Below, in pieces: positions 29,601 through 43,759 of a DNA stretch of 64,000 nt (the first letter of the stretch is position 1; every line of letters begins with the position of its first letter). The notes beneath the pieces are model-generated. The model did not search any database, was not told the origin of the DNA, and saw only the letters and a program-made list of their open reading frames with translations. Both the position numbers and the translations under genes were made by a program. Source of the DNA: Trichoplax sp. H2 (Eukaryota > Placozoa > Uniplacotomia > Trichoplacea); the NCBI GenBank assembly GCA_003344405.1, contig NOWV01000072.1, forward strand, positions 62,001-126,000, read 5' to 3'.

Positions 29601-32301
29601 TACTTGACGCCATGGTTATATTTTCCCGCTATTACATTGTATTTGTTTATGATTTCAAAGATGATTTAAGTTTTCGTAGTCTTAAAATAATGGTGCTCTG
29701 TATTAAGATAAAGAAATAATAATATCTGCATCCAATCTTCGTAAAATAATACTAAAATCAACGAAATACTATAAAGCGGAGGGAAGCAGAGCATTATTGC
29801 TTTAAAGTATCTATGAATCATTTATTTACGTCAAACAGATTGTTTACAAAACTATTATGTTCGAAGTGATAAATTACTACTATCTGTAGAAAGATAAATA
29901 TAATATTGGATGTCAAGGAATTTTCGAGTTTCATACACGTCTCTGTAATGAATAAACGTTAATTTCATAAATTAACTTACGAGATTAAATTGATTGTGGA
30001 TTAAATGAAATGCTATATCGCAGAAAAAAGCTTTATTATCTCCAATTTTAGTTTCTTGGGATGCATCAGAAAATTCATCTTCATATCTAATATACAACGG
30101 ATAAAATAGACAAAAAATAATTAAGGTGTCTTTATCTAACATGGACATTCACAGAATGCAAAATATGCATGAATTAGAATAGCCAAACAAGTACGTATTT
30201 GTCCATATTCTCTATTAATTTGGATAAGCGAGGTTAATTTAACTCGAAGCCAATTCAGGAAGAATTAACAAAAGTTACGTTGTGCTTCCCGTTATTGTAA
30301 TTTTAGCTAAATTTTCATTCATTCATCTACATTGCTCTTAGTTAAAGCTATAAATTGAACAGATAGAACCGATAGAACGTATCACGCCTAAAATTATACT
30401 AAGTTGAAGCTATAAATTGAACGAACAGAACTGATAGTAGCTTATATATCCAAACTTGATCTAAGTGAGAGATATCAAAGGAATGATTTAAGTTACTTTT
30501 TTGGGTTATTCCGACGTTAAATCCATATAATTACGTTTAATAGCAATAATGTCAATAGTAATCAAAACAATAATAGTTATTAAATAACAAAAGAATTCTA
30601 TAAAATCAATTTTTGGCTTATTCAAGCTTTCTCGTGGAAAACCTTTATTTAAATAAGTACTTTACAATAAAAGATGATCGTTGTATTAACTAAATTTGCT
30701 TATTTCAAAAATTACTACGAGCCACTTATGAGAACTCCAGTGTAACAAGTAGCACCATGGAAGATAATATGTGGATAGGACATATTCTAATTATGGCATC
30801 AACACTAATCTTACTGTATTTTCTATTAAATGGGTAGAACTTGAATGTTGTAAAACGATTGAATAGAGCAATTGAAGCTGAAGTATCGATAGATGAAACT
30901 AAGGTACTTGCAACCTTGGGGTAGTGCACTACAACAGTAAACTCGCTTAATCAAATTCGTTAATTCCGAATTCAAGAGCAAAAATCAGACATACGAGTCC
31001 TTTAGGCATAATATAGTTCCTGTTGATTGCTACTTTATAATATGCGATTTTACAATTAAACTGAAAATGATGAATCATAAAGCTAAATCGATTCTGCCAG
31101 ACAGAACAACGCCATTAAGTTAATGCTTACAGTAACTATTCTTAGTTTTATCATTTTTCCCATTGGTATGACTATAATTATAAGATAGTTGTCTACCTTA
31201 TTCAAACTGTAATAATAGAAGTAAAGACTTTTAGTGTTTGATATCGGACACAGCTAATTACTTAACCCAAGTATTTAGTAATCCTTTAATAGCTCTTACT
31301 AAATGATGTTAGGATTGTTCACCAACTTAATAACATCATTTAATTAGAGCAACAATGATGTCATATCATGGTCCATTAAGATATTACAGTATCTATGTGG
31401 GAAACTTTTAAGAGGAAACAGATGTTTAAATTCTGTCTATGATGCGGAAGTAAGCGTGCCCAAGTTTTAAACTTTTTCATCGCAAAATTATAATAAAATA
31501 TGCTTTTGATAAATGTATGGCCTATGCATGTTGTCGATTTTGAAGGAATAATATTTCCATTAAATGAACTCAACGAATATAAAATTACTCTAAAAGTTAA
31601 CGTTTGATACCCCTGAAATAGCTAACACTAAAGGGTTACTTTACGTGCATAATAGAATTGAAAGAATGGATCCTTTAATTGTATTATTTGAGATAAGTAA
31701 CAGTTCTTTTACTTCTATATTCAATCTTCCCGCCATAACAGTCAAGAATGTTTAATTTTCGGAGAAAAAAATTAAGATGCTTTCGTGGACACAACAATTC
31801 TAAACTTCGTAGTTCTTTATTTGTTAAACTATAATCGATTAACCGGGCATTATTTAGACTGTACTTTAACAGTGAAATAAAAATTGAATCCCCTTTTTTG
31901 TTCTCAAATTGGAAATTACAGTAAACGATAATTTTTCAGACTGTAAGTAAACTAAGATACAGTAATGCCCGGAAGAAAATCACCAAAATAGTTTAATTCC
32001 GGATAATCAGAGTAAGGTTTTACGGATGAAAAATTACAGCTACAGGCACTACTAAATGGCAATATTATCGTGATCTAGTGGTTTAAGCAGCCTATAACAT
32101 GTCCATACCGATATCTTTTAATGATTAGGCGATAAATTTAAGAGTTACTTACTTGTAGCTGAAGGATTTATCCCACTTTAATATTTGGTCTGAACAAGGC
32201 AAGGTTAACATTTCATTATCTTGAAAAATTTGATTGAAAAAGGGCCTTATATTACATAACACATGGTAGAGTTGGGGGAAATGGTCGATCCAGCTGGCCA
32301 T
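23657..32301 (-). CDS. STAT-C: divergent STAT transcription factor, start codon to SH2
   Basis: Minus-strand exons, nearly all joining in phase: 32153-32301 (start ATG at 32301; MASWIDHFPQLY then ILKWDKSF, the N-domain pattern MA-x-W...W), 29981-30086, 27710-27902, 27531-27604, 27356-27421, 27242-27276, 27050-27205, 26852-26903, 26609-26727 (coiled coil, Lys/Glu rich), 26431-26499 (SIVVINVSKPCIQKGTPFSC, matching the F-V-V-E-x-Q-P block opening the DNA-binding domain), 26305-26364, 26110-26209, 25876-25911, 25624-25707, 25215-25307 (DNA-binding domain), 24963-25006 and 24374-24483 (linker; ITFGGWFFTCIELL, WWKNG), 24133-24257 (SH2: MIGFISKIAADELL and GTFIIRFSE with the phosphotyrosine-binding Arg), about 23830-24038 and 23657-23717 (KYFYPV, the family's YLYP block). 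One linker exon near 24.75-24.85 kb could not be phased. The 3' end beyond 23657, with any phosphotyrosine, was not found. The 193, 69, 36 and 93 base exons equal those of STAT-D. Confidence 0.85.
30341..30464. repeat. Short tandem duplication inside the first STAT-C intron, period about 62 bp
   Basis: GCTATAAATTGAAC followed by AGA-C-GATAG occurs at about 30347 and again at about 30409, with flanking similarity. It lies between the STAT-C exons at 29981-30086 and 32153-32301. Confidence 0.65.
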
Positions 32302-35300
32302 GTTGAATTCGAATGAAATTGTGCTGTAGCTCACCATGTAGAAATAATTCTATATAACTACGACAATGGTTAAGAAATAAATTAATGGGTGAGAATCCAA
32401 TATAAGGTGGTTCTATCTTGTCCTAGCAGCCAATTTCACGTTCAAGAATTCGATGAACAGAATAATACTGATATATTCACTACTTTTGGATAGTATCCTA
32501 TTCCTAATCCAGATATAAAATACTAGCCAATGATAAATTTTTGAATAAGAAACTACTGTGAGCAGGAAAGTAAATTATGATCAAAACGACTGGAATCAAC
32601 TAGCAAATAAATTGCTACCGTTATCTACATCAACAATTAATGGTAATCTGATAATCTTTGATGCTCGCAGCTTATTATATACCCTTATATAGTGCTTTCA
32701 GAGTAAACTATATCATTCCATTGTAATATAATATAATATACTAAATAGAAGTAATCGATTGTTTTTTTCTCCAAAATGAAAGAATACACTCATTGTTGAG
32801 GATAAAAATTATTTCATAGTAAATTAGAGCTTGTCGCAGCTATGGTTTGTGTTGTAGTTCCGTATACTGGTTGCTTAGTGTTCTAATCGTCTTTACTCTA
32901 TTTCAATTAAAATGAAGCTCGAAGTGAAATTTCTCTTTTCAAGAAGTTATTTGAAGACGCTAGCTGAAATATATTTTAATAAAATATTGCGAAATGTGCG
33001 GTATTTAATAATAATAGAGATAGTACAGAAATTGGATTTGCACTTAAATAAATTGTTTCTTTCCCTAAAAATCACTTTGATACATATTTTCCCCAGCAAC
33101 TATTTACTTCCTATAAATAGTCTCATTAATTGTTTCATCGATAAAAATCAGGCAACGAAGAAAGAACATTGAAATATTGACATCTCTGATTCATTCTCAT
33201 GAAATTTTACTAGAAGTGCTTTAAAAATAAATCAAGATTTAAGAAATTGGGCTTACACACTATCCGAGTTTTGCGGAAGTTGGTCTGGAGTATCCTAATG
33301 CTAATAAAAACTATCTACTTACTATACTTTGCGTATTTTACGTAATATTGATGCTTTAATTTAATTAGAATACATCTACTCCAATGCAAGTAGTAACAGG
33401 AATAAATCAGGATAATTGTAGCGGTCAATTTTATTATGTATAAGACAATAATATAGCCTAACAGAGTATAGGAATTCTAGGTTACGTAGGCTAGAAAATA
33501 ATGTATTTACTTCTAGATATTCGAAATTAACCTGCTTTGATTTGATTCTGTGAATACTCGATCACGCTACTAATCTCAATCATTACTCCATATTGATACA
33601 ACATTTTTCCAATATTATTTTGCCTTAAGGAATTGATTTTATGTAAAGATTTTTTTGGGGGAAAGAAAAAATTAAAACACTTGAGGGACAGAAAAAATTA
33701 TAACACTAGAAAGAGGCTTTTAGCCAAAATTAGCATATGTGACTTTTACTTCCTATTTTAGATTTGAAATTTATTTTAGATAAAGAAAGTAATGATCATC
33801 GTTAGGATATTTTTTAAATCGCAAATTCTATAAAATATTGAAAGAACCGCTATAATTGTCAATCTAAATTTTTATCCAATTTTATTTTAAGACTCAAAAT
33901 TTGACTAGGTAAACTTAACTTCATTTCTTATGATTGCACCTTCAGCTTTACTAATTACTTCTATGCATAGAAACTGTTTTAATAGCGTACTTAGGTCTGA
34001 TATATGATATTTTACTTTGGCTGGTACAGTAGTATAGAAAGAGATATCAGCTTTTTCTACAATTTAACCCTATATATTCGTATTTAACTTAATTAAATGT
34101 TGAAATTGCTTCAGTACTCTATTCTAGATTTGTTAAATACAAGAAGTAGTAAATAAGTAAAGATAACTTTTTTATTTCTACATAAGCATAAATTTGTTTT
34201 AGGGCAAAGATTGAGGAATATTGTTTAGTTTTCTTGGTATATATTTTACTCAGCAATGGTGAAAGAGTGAGGTTGTATAATGTTATTTATAACAGTAATT
34301 CTGTAGACAAAACAACTGGCTAAAGAAGATACGTCGTATAATAAGTGATTTTAAAGAGAGTAACTCCTAGTATTTCCATTTTTTTTAGGTAAAAATCCTG
34401 TTTTAACAGTCTGGATAAAGGGCCTATTCTTAATCCATTTATCGACGTTAATGGAAGATATCTCCGTAATATAAAAAAGGCACAGATAGAAACTAAAATA
34501 ATACAATAATCGATGAATAAAATTAAATTTTATGAGATAATTTAAACACTGTACTATACAATCTTATCTAGGCGTAATCGAATAATCAACTATTAATCTA
34601 ACAGGTAGATAATATGTATGAATATAAAAGATAATGGAAATAATCATATATCTTAGAATTATATTACAATCTCTGGTAAAATATAAAGGGTAAAGCCAGT
34701 TAATGAGCTAAAGTAAATTCAAGTGAGCATTCAGCCTTTTACAATAATGATGTCTATCATGTATTTTTTCACTTGAATGATCGCAATTTAAATTCTGTTC
34801 CCAAAAAAATAAACAATAGACGCTATAGGTTTAAGCTTGTCAAATTTATTCCAACAGAACTAAATAAGAAGAAATAACAAATCATCTACGACTTTCTATC
34901 GCAGACTTTTAACTATATAATTTTTTTAAACCGCTTGTGATTTTATTTATCTTTATTCTATTTTTAATATACTTAGTGTAAATCAATTTTTCAAATGTTA
35001 GCTACACAACTCTGACATCTCACTTACAAAGTATCAAAAAATAAATTAGGATGCTGATCATCATTAAATGCAGTCAGTACTGTACAAATTATAAAATTTA
35101 GATGATAACACGATGATAAAGAAATACATGTAGAGGGATTTCAATTTAGGAAAATAGATAGTGCTAATTTGTGGGCACATAAAACATATGTATTTTCTAC
35201 AGCTTTGAATAATTGCAGTATCGGTACTATTCTGCTTATCCACTCGAATGATGAAATATTCAGACTACATCTGCCTAACTTTCCAAGCTTCTTTTAGTAA

Positions 35301-38300
35301 AAATGTAGTAAATTGAACTTATCTTTATAAGACTAATTTCGGCAGTAGGCTATTCCAGGAAACGGAAATAATTTAAAATATTGAATATAAATTTCACCAA
35401 CTCTAAAATGGAAAGGGAAAATTACTATACTGGTGCATAATACAATCAAATGATCTAAAATAGTAAGCAATTTGATAGTTGATAAGAAGAATTATGTCTA
35501 TCGTGCAGCATTAAAACAAAATAAATTTAGTTTTTAGTCTATTGTTCAATTAATAATTTACTAAATTATTTAATGATTTTTAACAGGTGTTTATTATTAA
35601 ATCATTTACTACCCGGTAATCAAGCAAGATCAACTAGATATCAATTCTACTTGGATAAAATCAGGAATTAAGAATTCATCACGCTAATACAAACGAAAGA
35701 ATTAATAGGAAGTGCAGAATAGTAGTATTCACTCTTGTTTGAAGATTTGCTATTTCCCTGTAAAAGAGAAAATGCTTGCACTAGGAACTATATGTGTGGT
35801 AGTGTTTCCATATGCATAAATTACTCACTATGTGTGGCAGTTATCACATTCCCCAAAAAGCATTAAACAAACATTGACCTATATATAAACCTCCAGGTTT
35901 CTAACCCTAACAATTTTCACTTTAAGGCTTTATTTATGATGCCTACCTTCCCTGAAGAGCAACGAAAGCGAAATTTTAAATCATAGAAACTGCCAATATA
36001 ATTTTATATGCTATATAAGGAAACTATGTACTTTAGAGTTATACAAGAGTAAGAATGTACCTTATTTTACTAGGAATAGATCTAAAGCAATTAACTAATA
36101 TTTACTATCGCCAGATGTATCTGCATGTAGTATCGAATAATAGAGCAACTTTATGTTTTCACTATTTTAAAACTTGAATGAATAGTTTACTAACCGAATC
36201 TTTCTCATAAAGATATCTATTTTAAATATCTATAAAAATAAAATGCTCAAGGCAGCTAAGTGTATGAATAGACGTCATATTACAATAATCCTTACAACGA
36301 TGGACTTTATGTTATGAACGTTTTGATTTCACTATTATTTCTATTTTAGTATTAGTTGCACAATGGTATAGCCAATGTACTCCCGCAAAAGCAATCTTTT
36401 AGCCCAAATAAGCTTTTTCTCAATTATATAAATCCAATGGCATTAAAATGGAAAAGGTGATATGAAAACATTCATTTAAACAATTACGCAATTTATACGG
36501 TCTAATTTTTTCTATTACTTGATATTGTCTAATTATTGGAGTTAATTTTTGAATCCTTCTTTGACTTATTAAGACAATGGCTAAAGCAATTTCGATGACT
36601 AAGAATAGCAAGCAGTCACCTATCGAGTTTTACTTATAAAATAGAATCGGTAACATCTTATTCCATTATAATCATGCCTAATATTATCTCTTAACCACTA
36701 TCTATATCATAACTATAGGCTAAAGTAGTTCGTATCAGATTGATTATAGATTTAAATAGCTTTGAAACTAAACATTCCTACTTAGTTAGAATGAATAACG
36801 AGTAATGATTATCTTAAATGTAATTACTGATGGCTCAAGAAGGATTCTTACCGAGTACTGTTATACAATAAGATCTGTAATTAACATATTATAAAAATTC
36901 AAACACACAACCGAGACATTAGCAATAAGTTCTTAACCTTTCTTTTTGTATATATAGAATATCGAATAATCTGCACTTGCTATACGTTGCGATTAATGTA
37001 TTTAGGTTTTAAATATCATTTTTATTTTAAGCTGTCAATAACTTGAAATATATGGCTGCTATGAAGCTGTTCACTATCTCTTAATGTTCGAGTTGCAATG
37101 CTAATCTAATTACGGGTGCATAGGTATCAACATAAAGTATCAAAATTTTCTTATCGGTGATAAATAATATCCAAAACATTTTATGTCAATAATTTGATAC
37201 GGCTAGGAGTAGATGAAATCTAAACCGTCAATCACATAACAATTAAAGGTAACAGATAACATCGCCTACGGGCTATGGTACTGAGAGCTATTTTATATAT
37301 AACAGTATTATGGAATATCACGGGACAAGATGGCATTTATAAACAGTTATTTAAACGATAGCACCGCTATATGATTTCGATATTAAATCTATACAAAATA
37401 AAATAGGATCATGTAAGAATATCAAATTTATAGTAAATTATAATGCCTAGCCATTAACTTCATTTTACGAGTATAGTATCAAGATTATTTAAGTAAAAGG
37501 AATGAAAATAACGAACGAAATCTCCTCTTCTGTCATTATTCAATAGCAAGACTGAGCTGTTTTTTTCTTCGATGATATTACTAAAGTCATTAGCGACCAC
37601 TACGACTAAAGTGACAGCACAGTACTTTCTATCTAACTAACTTTACTGCACACTTGAAAGATAAAGCGACGATCTTCTACGTAGACTAATAAAAATAATT
37701 ATTTTTTATGAAGTATCGCTATTTAAGACCTTCTATAATAGCCATGGCCTGATGCAGGCTATCCGTACGGTGGCCTATCATAACCTTATGTCTTAAATTC
37801 ATTAACGATCCTAGCTAATTATAGCTATCTGAAAAATGATTTTAATATCGATGGCATTTATTACCAATGGGCAGATACACTATTTTTACCAAGCAGGAAT
37901 GACTGTTTTCGTATACGACTTTATTACTAGTATATTTATAAACTCGATAATGCTTTTAAAAGTGGAATGACCTTTTTTTACAGTAGTATATTCAGTTAAG
38001 ACAGTAATCCATAATGCTACCTTCGCCCGCTTTATCCTAAACGAACCTAATGCGGTAGAATACTATTTTTTTTCCAGTGTATCAATTTTCTCCAGAAAAG
38101 TTGAGTGAATAGCGCGTGCTTTAGGCTATTTATTTACCATTCATTCGCCGTAAGTTTATTGTAATATTAAGATTACGACATTATCAATTAATTAATCAAT
38201 GATCACATAAAACAATATCAAAGGTTTCTACCTATTAAGCCTGTTCTAGACAAAACCTGTTGAGTACCAGTGCTGTGGTTCTCAGCATATTGTTTATTCC

Positions 38301-39553
38301 TTGAGTATATCGCTTGGCGGATACAAAAACAGATAAAATGAAATCAATTTATAGTTACTTTCAAGCAATTGCAATAGCCAGTATATTCCATTATATTATA
38401 TATATAACATACATATATATATGAAAGGTGAATATCGTATACGTGTAAGGGTAAATGATTTAATCAGAATATTTAGTTTATTTACAGCAATTCTTGCTCG
38501 TAGTTGACTGTAAGCGAAATACGTATGATCCTTAACCTTGGCTAACGATATTAAAGATAATACATACGGTATATTAATAAGTAAGTTATACCTAATTCGC
38601 GTGTCATATCCTTACCCGACATGAGCAGTCAACTAAGATAATTATATACAAATCTCTTGTATATTACCTAGACTTGGATATGATGTAGAGGATAAATGAA
38701 TAAAAAGTTTAATTGGCTACCAGGAAAAGATATGATACTTTCAATATTATTGTAATACTGTACGTCTATGTCTTCGTTTCTGTATATCTTTAACAAATAG
38801 ATTTAGCTTGGACAATACTACTGACGCTGACAAATAGTGCAGCCAAAGCGGCTTGGGCAAACTCTTACGGATACCTCATGTGTGTTTACCCTGCCTGGCT
38901 ACATTACTGACAGTCCATTACTGTCGATATACATTCAATACACAGCATTCAATTCTTATTTTCTCCTTTAACAAGATAATCAGTAGTAAATAGCTCAAAA
39001 CAAGTATCTTGGTAACTGATGCTGTTTATTAAAATTGCACTACTACCGGGTCTATTTGGATTCTTATTATGATTCCTTTTCAACTGATGAGTGCTATATG
39101 GGGCATGTTGGATTGCTTTGCTATTTCATCACACATTTCAATTATCAATTAACCCTTTAGGCTTTCAATTCGCTTTCCTCGATTGGCTTGGACTATCTAC
39201 AAGGCAAATTATTTCCTACGCTATGGCAATAATGGGGTATACCTTTTGCCCTAGGGTTAATCTCCTTGAATAGTTGACTGTATGATATTGTCATAGCGGT
39301 CCATAATAAAGTCAATCATCGTTGAAATACATCCTATACACGTGATATTAATCAGTATAGTTTAATGCTCATGATAGTCGACACTATCAGCCTAGTTTAA
39401 TTCATAATTTGATATTGGTTGCTTTGATCGACGCTGAGCTTGCCCACAATACAGTACGCAAACGCTCGCATTATTCTATAGTAGAGTATAAGAGCTTTTG
39501 CAAGACCTCAATCTTCATCAGATCTCGTCTTGTTGTTGCAAGAAAGCAGGAAC
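32302..39553. other. Region without a supported gene, upstream of STAT-C and DNPEP
   Basis: About 7.2 kb between the divergent starts of STAT-C (minus) and DNPEP (plus). I see only short open frames with no splice context or family similarity, plus simple A/T runs. The regulatory regions of both flanking genes should lie here, but no site could be recognised. Confidence 0.5.
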
Positions 39554-42500
39554 ATGGAGTCGAAAATTTTCCAAGCAGCAGAAGAATTGATCCATTTCGT
39601 TAATCGTGGGCCTTCCCCATTTCACGGTAATTCTATCGACAGAAGATGACCAAAAATAGACGCTTAGCAAGAGGCAATTGAAACTCTTTTGACGCACTTA
39701 CTATAACTTACGGAGTCTTTGTTCGGTCTAATGTTGTTGTTGTTGTGAATGTTGTCGTAAGTGAGAAAATGGCAATAGTTTTCTTGTTAGTTGATTCAAG
39801 ACGTGAAAAAGTAATCTATGAAAAGTCCATTTCAATAGTGTGAGGTTAATAAGATGTTATAGGCTCATGTATGCCTTCCATTTCTAATGAGAGACGACTA
39901 TTACTCTTGTACAATCTTCGCTATGACGTTTCTGCAAACGAGTTTGCCTTCTTGTTTTCGTTACTATGGTACTCAATGTGAGCCAATCTGGCTTTCCTGA
40001 GATAAATAGGTGTTTCAATCCCTAAGCAAACTGTAGTCAGAGAATAATTCATGGATAGTCAATGAGATGTTAGTTAAAATGAAATACGAGCGATCACTGT
40101 TATACTTACTCGAACATGCTTAATCAATCAGCCCGAATTATTTTCTAATTATCTTGCAGTGGTTGAAGAAGTCAAGCGACGCCTTGGCCCTGCTGGCTTT
40201 CGACAACTGGATGAGCGACAACCATGGTCGATAGTGCCCAATGGACTGTACTTTACGCAGAAAAATCGATCGACCATTATTGCATTTGCTGTTGGTGGCA
40301 AATACAAGCCTGGTAATGGCTTTAGTATAGTTGGAGCGCATACCGATAGCCCATGCTTAAAGGTCTGTAAACTTAATCTCCTACTACATCAAGTCGATTA
40401 ATATATCCAACACCTTCATCATATTGTCAATAACGGATACATTGTAACCGTCTAGTATTCAAGTCAACAACATTAAAGCAGAGGCATGGAAATGACAGTG
40501 GTGTAGCCATGTTATAATGACTAGCTGCTGCTACAAGTTATAAGCCACCTATTTTATTATTATAATAATAGTCCTTCATCGTAGTCATGATGACACAACT
40601 ACTAACTCTTCATTTGGTAATCAGGAAGAATACCCATCATATGACGTAACACTGCTTAATATGTTTATAATGTTACCCCTAAGCCAAGGTTCCCCTTCGT
40701 TATTTATAATCCATTTCTGTTCCTTTCAGGTTAAGCCAATCTCCAAAAAAATTAAAAGGGATTACTTATGTGTCGGAGTTCAATGCTATGGCGGCGGTAT
40801 TTGGAATACGTGGTTTGATCGTGATTTAACTGTCGCTGGCAGAGTTTTAACAAAGGTAAGTAAAATTCTCTGTTAATGTTCGTGTATGGTAGGCAATCAT
40901 GGAATTGAGGTTAGGTTTCATGTTGGTCGTTTATCATGGTTAAAGTGGCTATGATAGTCACATTACCTTTTCATAGTATTATCAAATGGTTTCCATTTCA
41001 TGCACTTGTTCTTGGTAGTTGTGTATGACCACTGGTCATATCATGTTCAGGCTATAATGGCGTACTTACTGTTAAATATCCGACAGATTATCTCATCTAC
41101 CACTTTTACAGTAATATCATCTTGAAGGTATCATAATTAGAATTATAAAGAAACACATGCGTTTGTAATGTTATCTCCACGAATGGGTTGCTGTACTTCC
41201 AATATTACTGTAAACTGTAGATGCTTAATTGCGATATCTTTTGCTATCTTTAATTGTGGTGCTATAACATTCTTATGACAGGATGAAAACGGTATTGGAG
41301 ACCAGTTAATACATATCAAGCGTCCGATATTGCGAGTTCCGCATTTATGTATACATCTAGATCGTAGTAAAAATGATAATTTTGGAGCTAACAAAGAAAC
41401 CGAGATGTAAGAATTATATCATGATGTGTTTCTGATAACAAATAATTTGTAACATTGTAAATGGAAAGTGATTTACGCTATCTGTTATGGGGTAAAATGA
41501 ATTGAAAAATAATTACTATTGACTATACGAATCAAATACAACTGCAATCCATTAATCATTCATCAACAACTTATACTGTACAGTGTGCCTGTTCTTGCGA
41601 CATGTATCCAGCAAGAATTACAAAAGTCTACTAATCATATTGGTCAGCAGGTACGTAAAAATTACGTTAGTTTGATATTGTTAATTGGTCCATGTGCAAG
41701 CCAACCGTTAATGGCCTGTATCAATAATTAATTTATTTCAGGCATCAAAGCATCATTCAGCTCTTATAAAATTGATTTGCGACGAGATTTCATGCAAGCC
41801 AGAACATATTTTAGATTTTGAATTATGCCTGGCTGATACGCAGCCTGCCGTAAGTCTTCTTCCTCCACTTGTAGTTTAAATGTGATTAACACGAAACAAA
41901 CGCATTGTCGGCCCTCTGCACATCTAGTCATTTCAGAATATGTAAACGTTAAAATTTAACGCGCTACCTATCCCATATCGAATTCGCTATGTTATTACTT
42001 AATTTTGAGCCAGAAAATTCCATGTTAAAGCGAATGTACGATACTTGCTAATCATCTGATTTGTGTTTAACAACTATATATACTTTAGGCTATTGGTGGC
42101 GCTCTAAACGAATTCATTTTCTCACCTAGATTGGACAACTTGATGAATTGTTTCTGTGCTTTACAGGTTCGTCTTATGATAGCATAAATCAGTAGATTAA
42201 ATATGCCTGTAACACTTATTATAAAATTTGTCTTAAATGTACTGCATATGATAGGGACTATTAGATTCACTTCAGAATGAGAACTCGCTGAAAGATGATC
42301 CAAATATTCGAATGATCTGCCTATATGATAACGAAGAGGTTAGCTATAGTTATTCTTAATGATATCAGACTTCGAGTGTAACGTAAGCGTACTTGCAAAC
42401 ATATATAGGTTGGATCGCAGAGTGCCCAAGGAGCCGGATCATCGGCTACAGAATATACTTTGCGAAGACTTTCTGCAGGTTATTTAACTATTAAAGGAAG

Positions 42501-43759
42501 CCAATTTAAAACCTTCATTTTGAAAAACTGCTTTCGCATTGCAATAATTTAGGTGGCTCTACAACCGCTTTTGAAGAAAGTATTGCAAAGTCCTTCCTTA
42601 TAAGTGCTGATCAAGCCCATGCTGTGCATCCAAATTATGGGTATGGGCCACTTACAGTTTCTGTATTTAGCGATGTACCCTTTTACTATGTTCGTAGTCT
42701 CTAGTGAATGAATAGCTGTTATTATTGCAGCCTGTGTAGAAAGTAATGAAATAATCTCATGTAGTTAAATCGGTTGTACATGTTATCTATGCAGACACAA
42801 GCACGAAGACGATCATCAGCCGGCATTACATAAGGTAAATTTCACACGTTATGGACTTATAACGTTGTATGTCTTGGATTTGATTACTATAACTATAGAA
42901 TAATTTTTAGAAATCACTCCTTCTAAAAGTTCTAACCAATGACGAATAAATTCAGGGTCCTGTAATAAAGTTTAACGCAAACCAACGGTATGCGACTACG
43001 GCCGTCACCTCAGCAATATTAAGGGAAGTAGCCCATAAATGCAACGTACCTTTACAGGTGAATATGATCCTAATTTTTCTGACATTTAGTAAAAATTTTG
43101 CCTGCATTTTAATTCAAACGTCAGTATTTTGTTAACAAATAAAATATTTCAGATTTGTAGTATATTATAAAGGCAGTCAGTACAGTAGTACAGCCTCATT
43201 CTGGGATAATAAATTTTCAGTCTTGTATGAATTCATATATTTTTAGGACTTTGTAGTAAGAAATGACGTCGCTTGTGGTAGTACCATTGGACCTATCCTG
43301 TCTGCCAAACTGGGTTTGCGTACTATTGGTATGCGGCTTACTCTATGACAGCACTCTACTGATACAATCTTAGTGTAAATTCTGAATTTTTATGGTTATC
43401 CTACCATAGATTGCATTAAGTTTTATTTTGGGTTTGACACCTTAGATATTGGAAATCCTCAACTGGCAATGCATTCAATTCGAGAGATGTGTTGCACTAC
43501 TGGTGTCTATCAGGCGACCGAGTTATATAAGGTAATAATAGTTTGTAGTGGAATAAATTCGGTCAGTCTGCGGTTAATTTCATAACGTATGTTAGAATCA
43601 TAGAGCTTTTCATGGTTAGAATAGCACTCATATCATAAGAGCAGTTGCTTGCAAATTTATTTCTTTATAGTACTGATAATACGGTTTACATATCCTATTA
43701 CGCAATAGACCTTTTTTGAAGAGTATCCGGGAATCAACGAAAACTTTCACGAAAATTAA
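39554..43759 (+). CDS. DNPEP: Aspartyl aminopeptidase (M18 family), complete, 15 exons
   Basis: Cytosolic zinc aminopeptidase that removes N-terminal Asp or Glu from peptides; family members form dodecameric tetrahedra. Exons: 39554-39626, 40160-40362, 40730-40855, 41282-41406, 41584-41650, 41742-41849, 42089-42166, 42276-42338, 42409-42478, 42553-42640, 42795-42834, 42956-43057, 43247-43328, 43446-43531, 43709-43759. All junctions are GT-AG and keep frame, giving 1,362 bases and 453 residues (human about 475). It starts [15 protein letters not shown] and reads [10 protein letters not shown] like the orthologues. Residues that match the dinuclear zinc site and catalytic Glu: His85 (GAHTDSPC), Asp250 (PRLDN), Glu280/Glu281 (YDNEE), Asp324 ([11 protein letters not shown]) and His418 (AMHSIRE). 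The exon 4/5 junction removes about two residues relative to human (TEIVPVLAT against TEMHLVPILAT). Standalone gene, convergent with ATXN10. Confidence 0.97.
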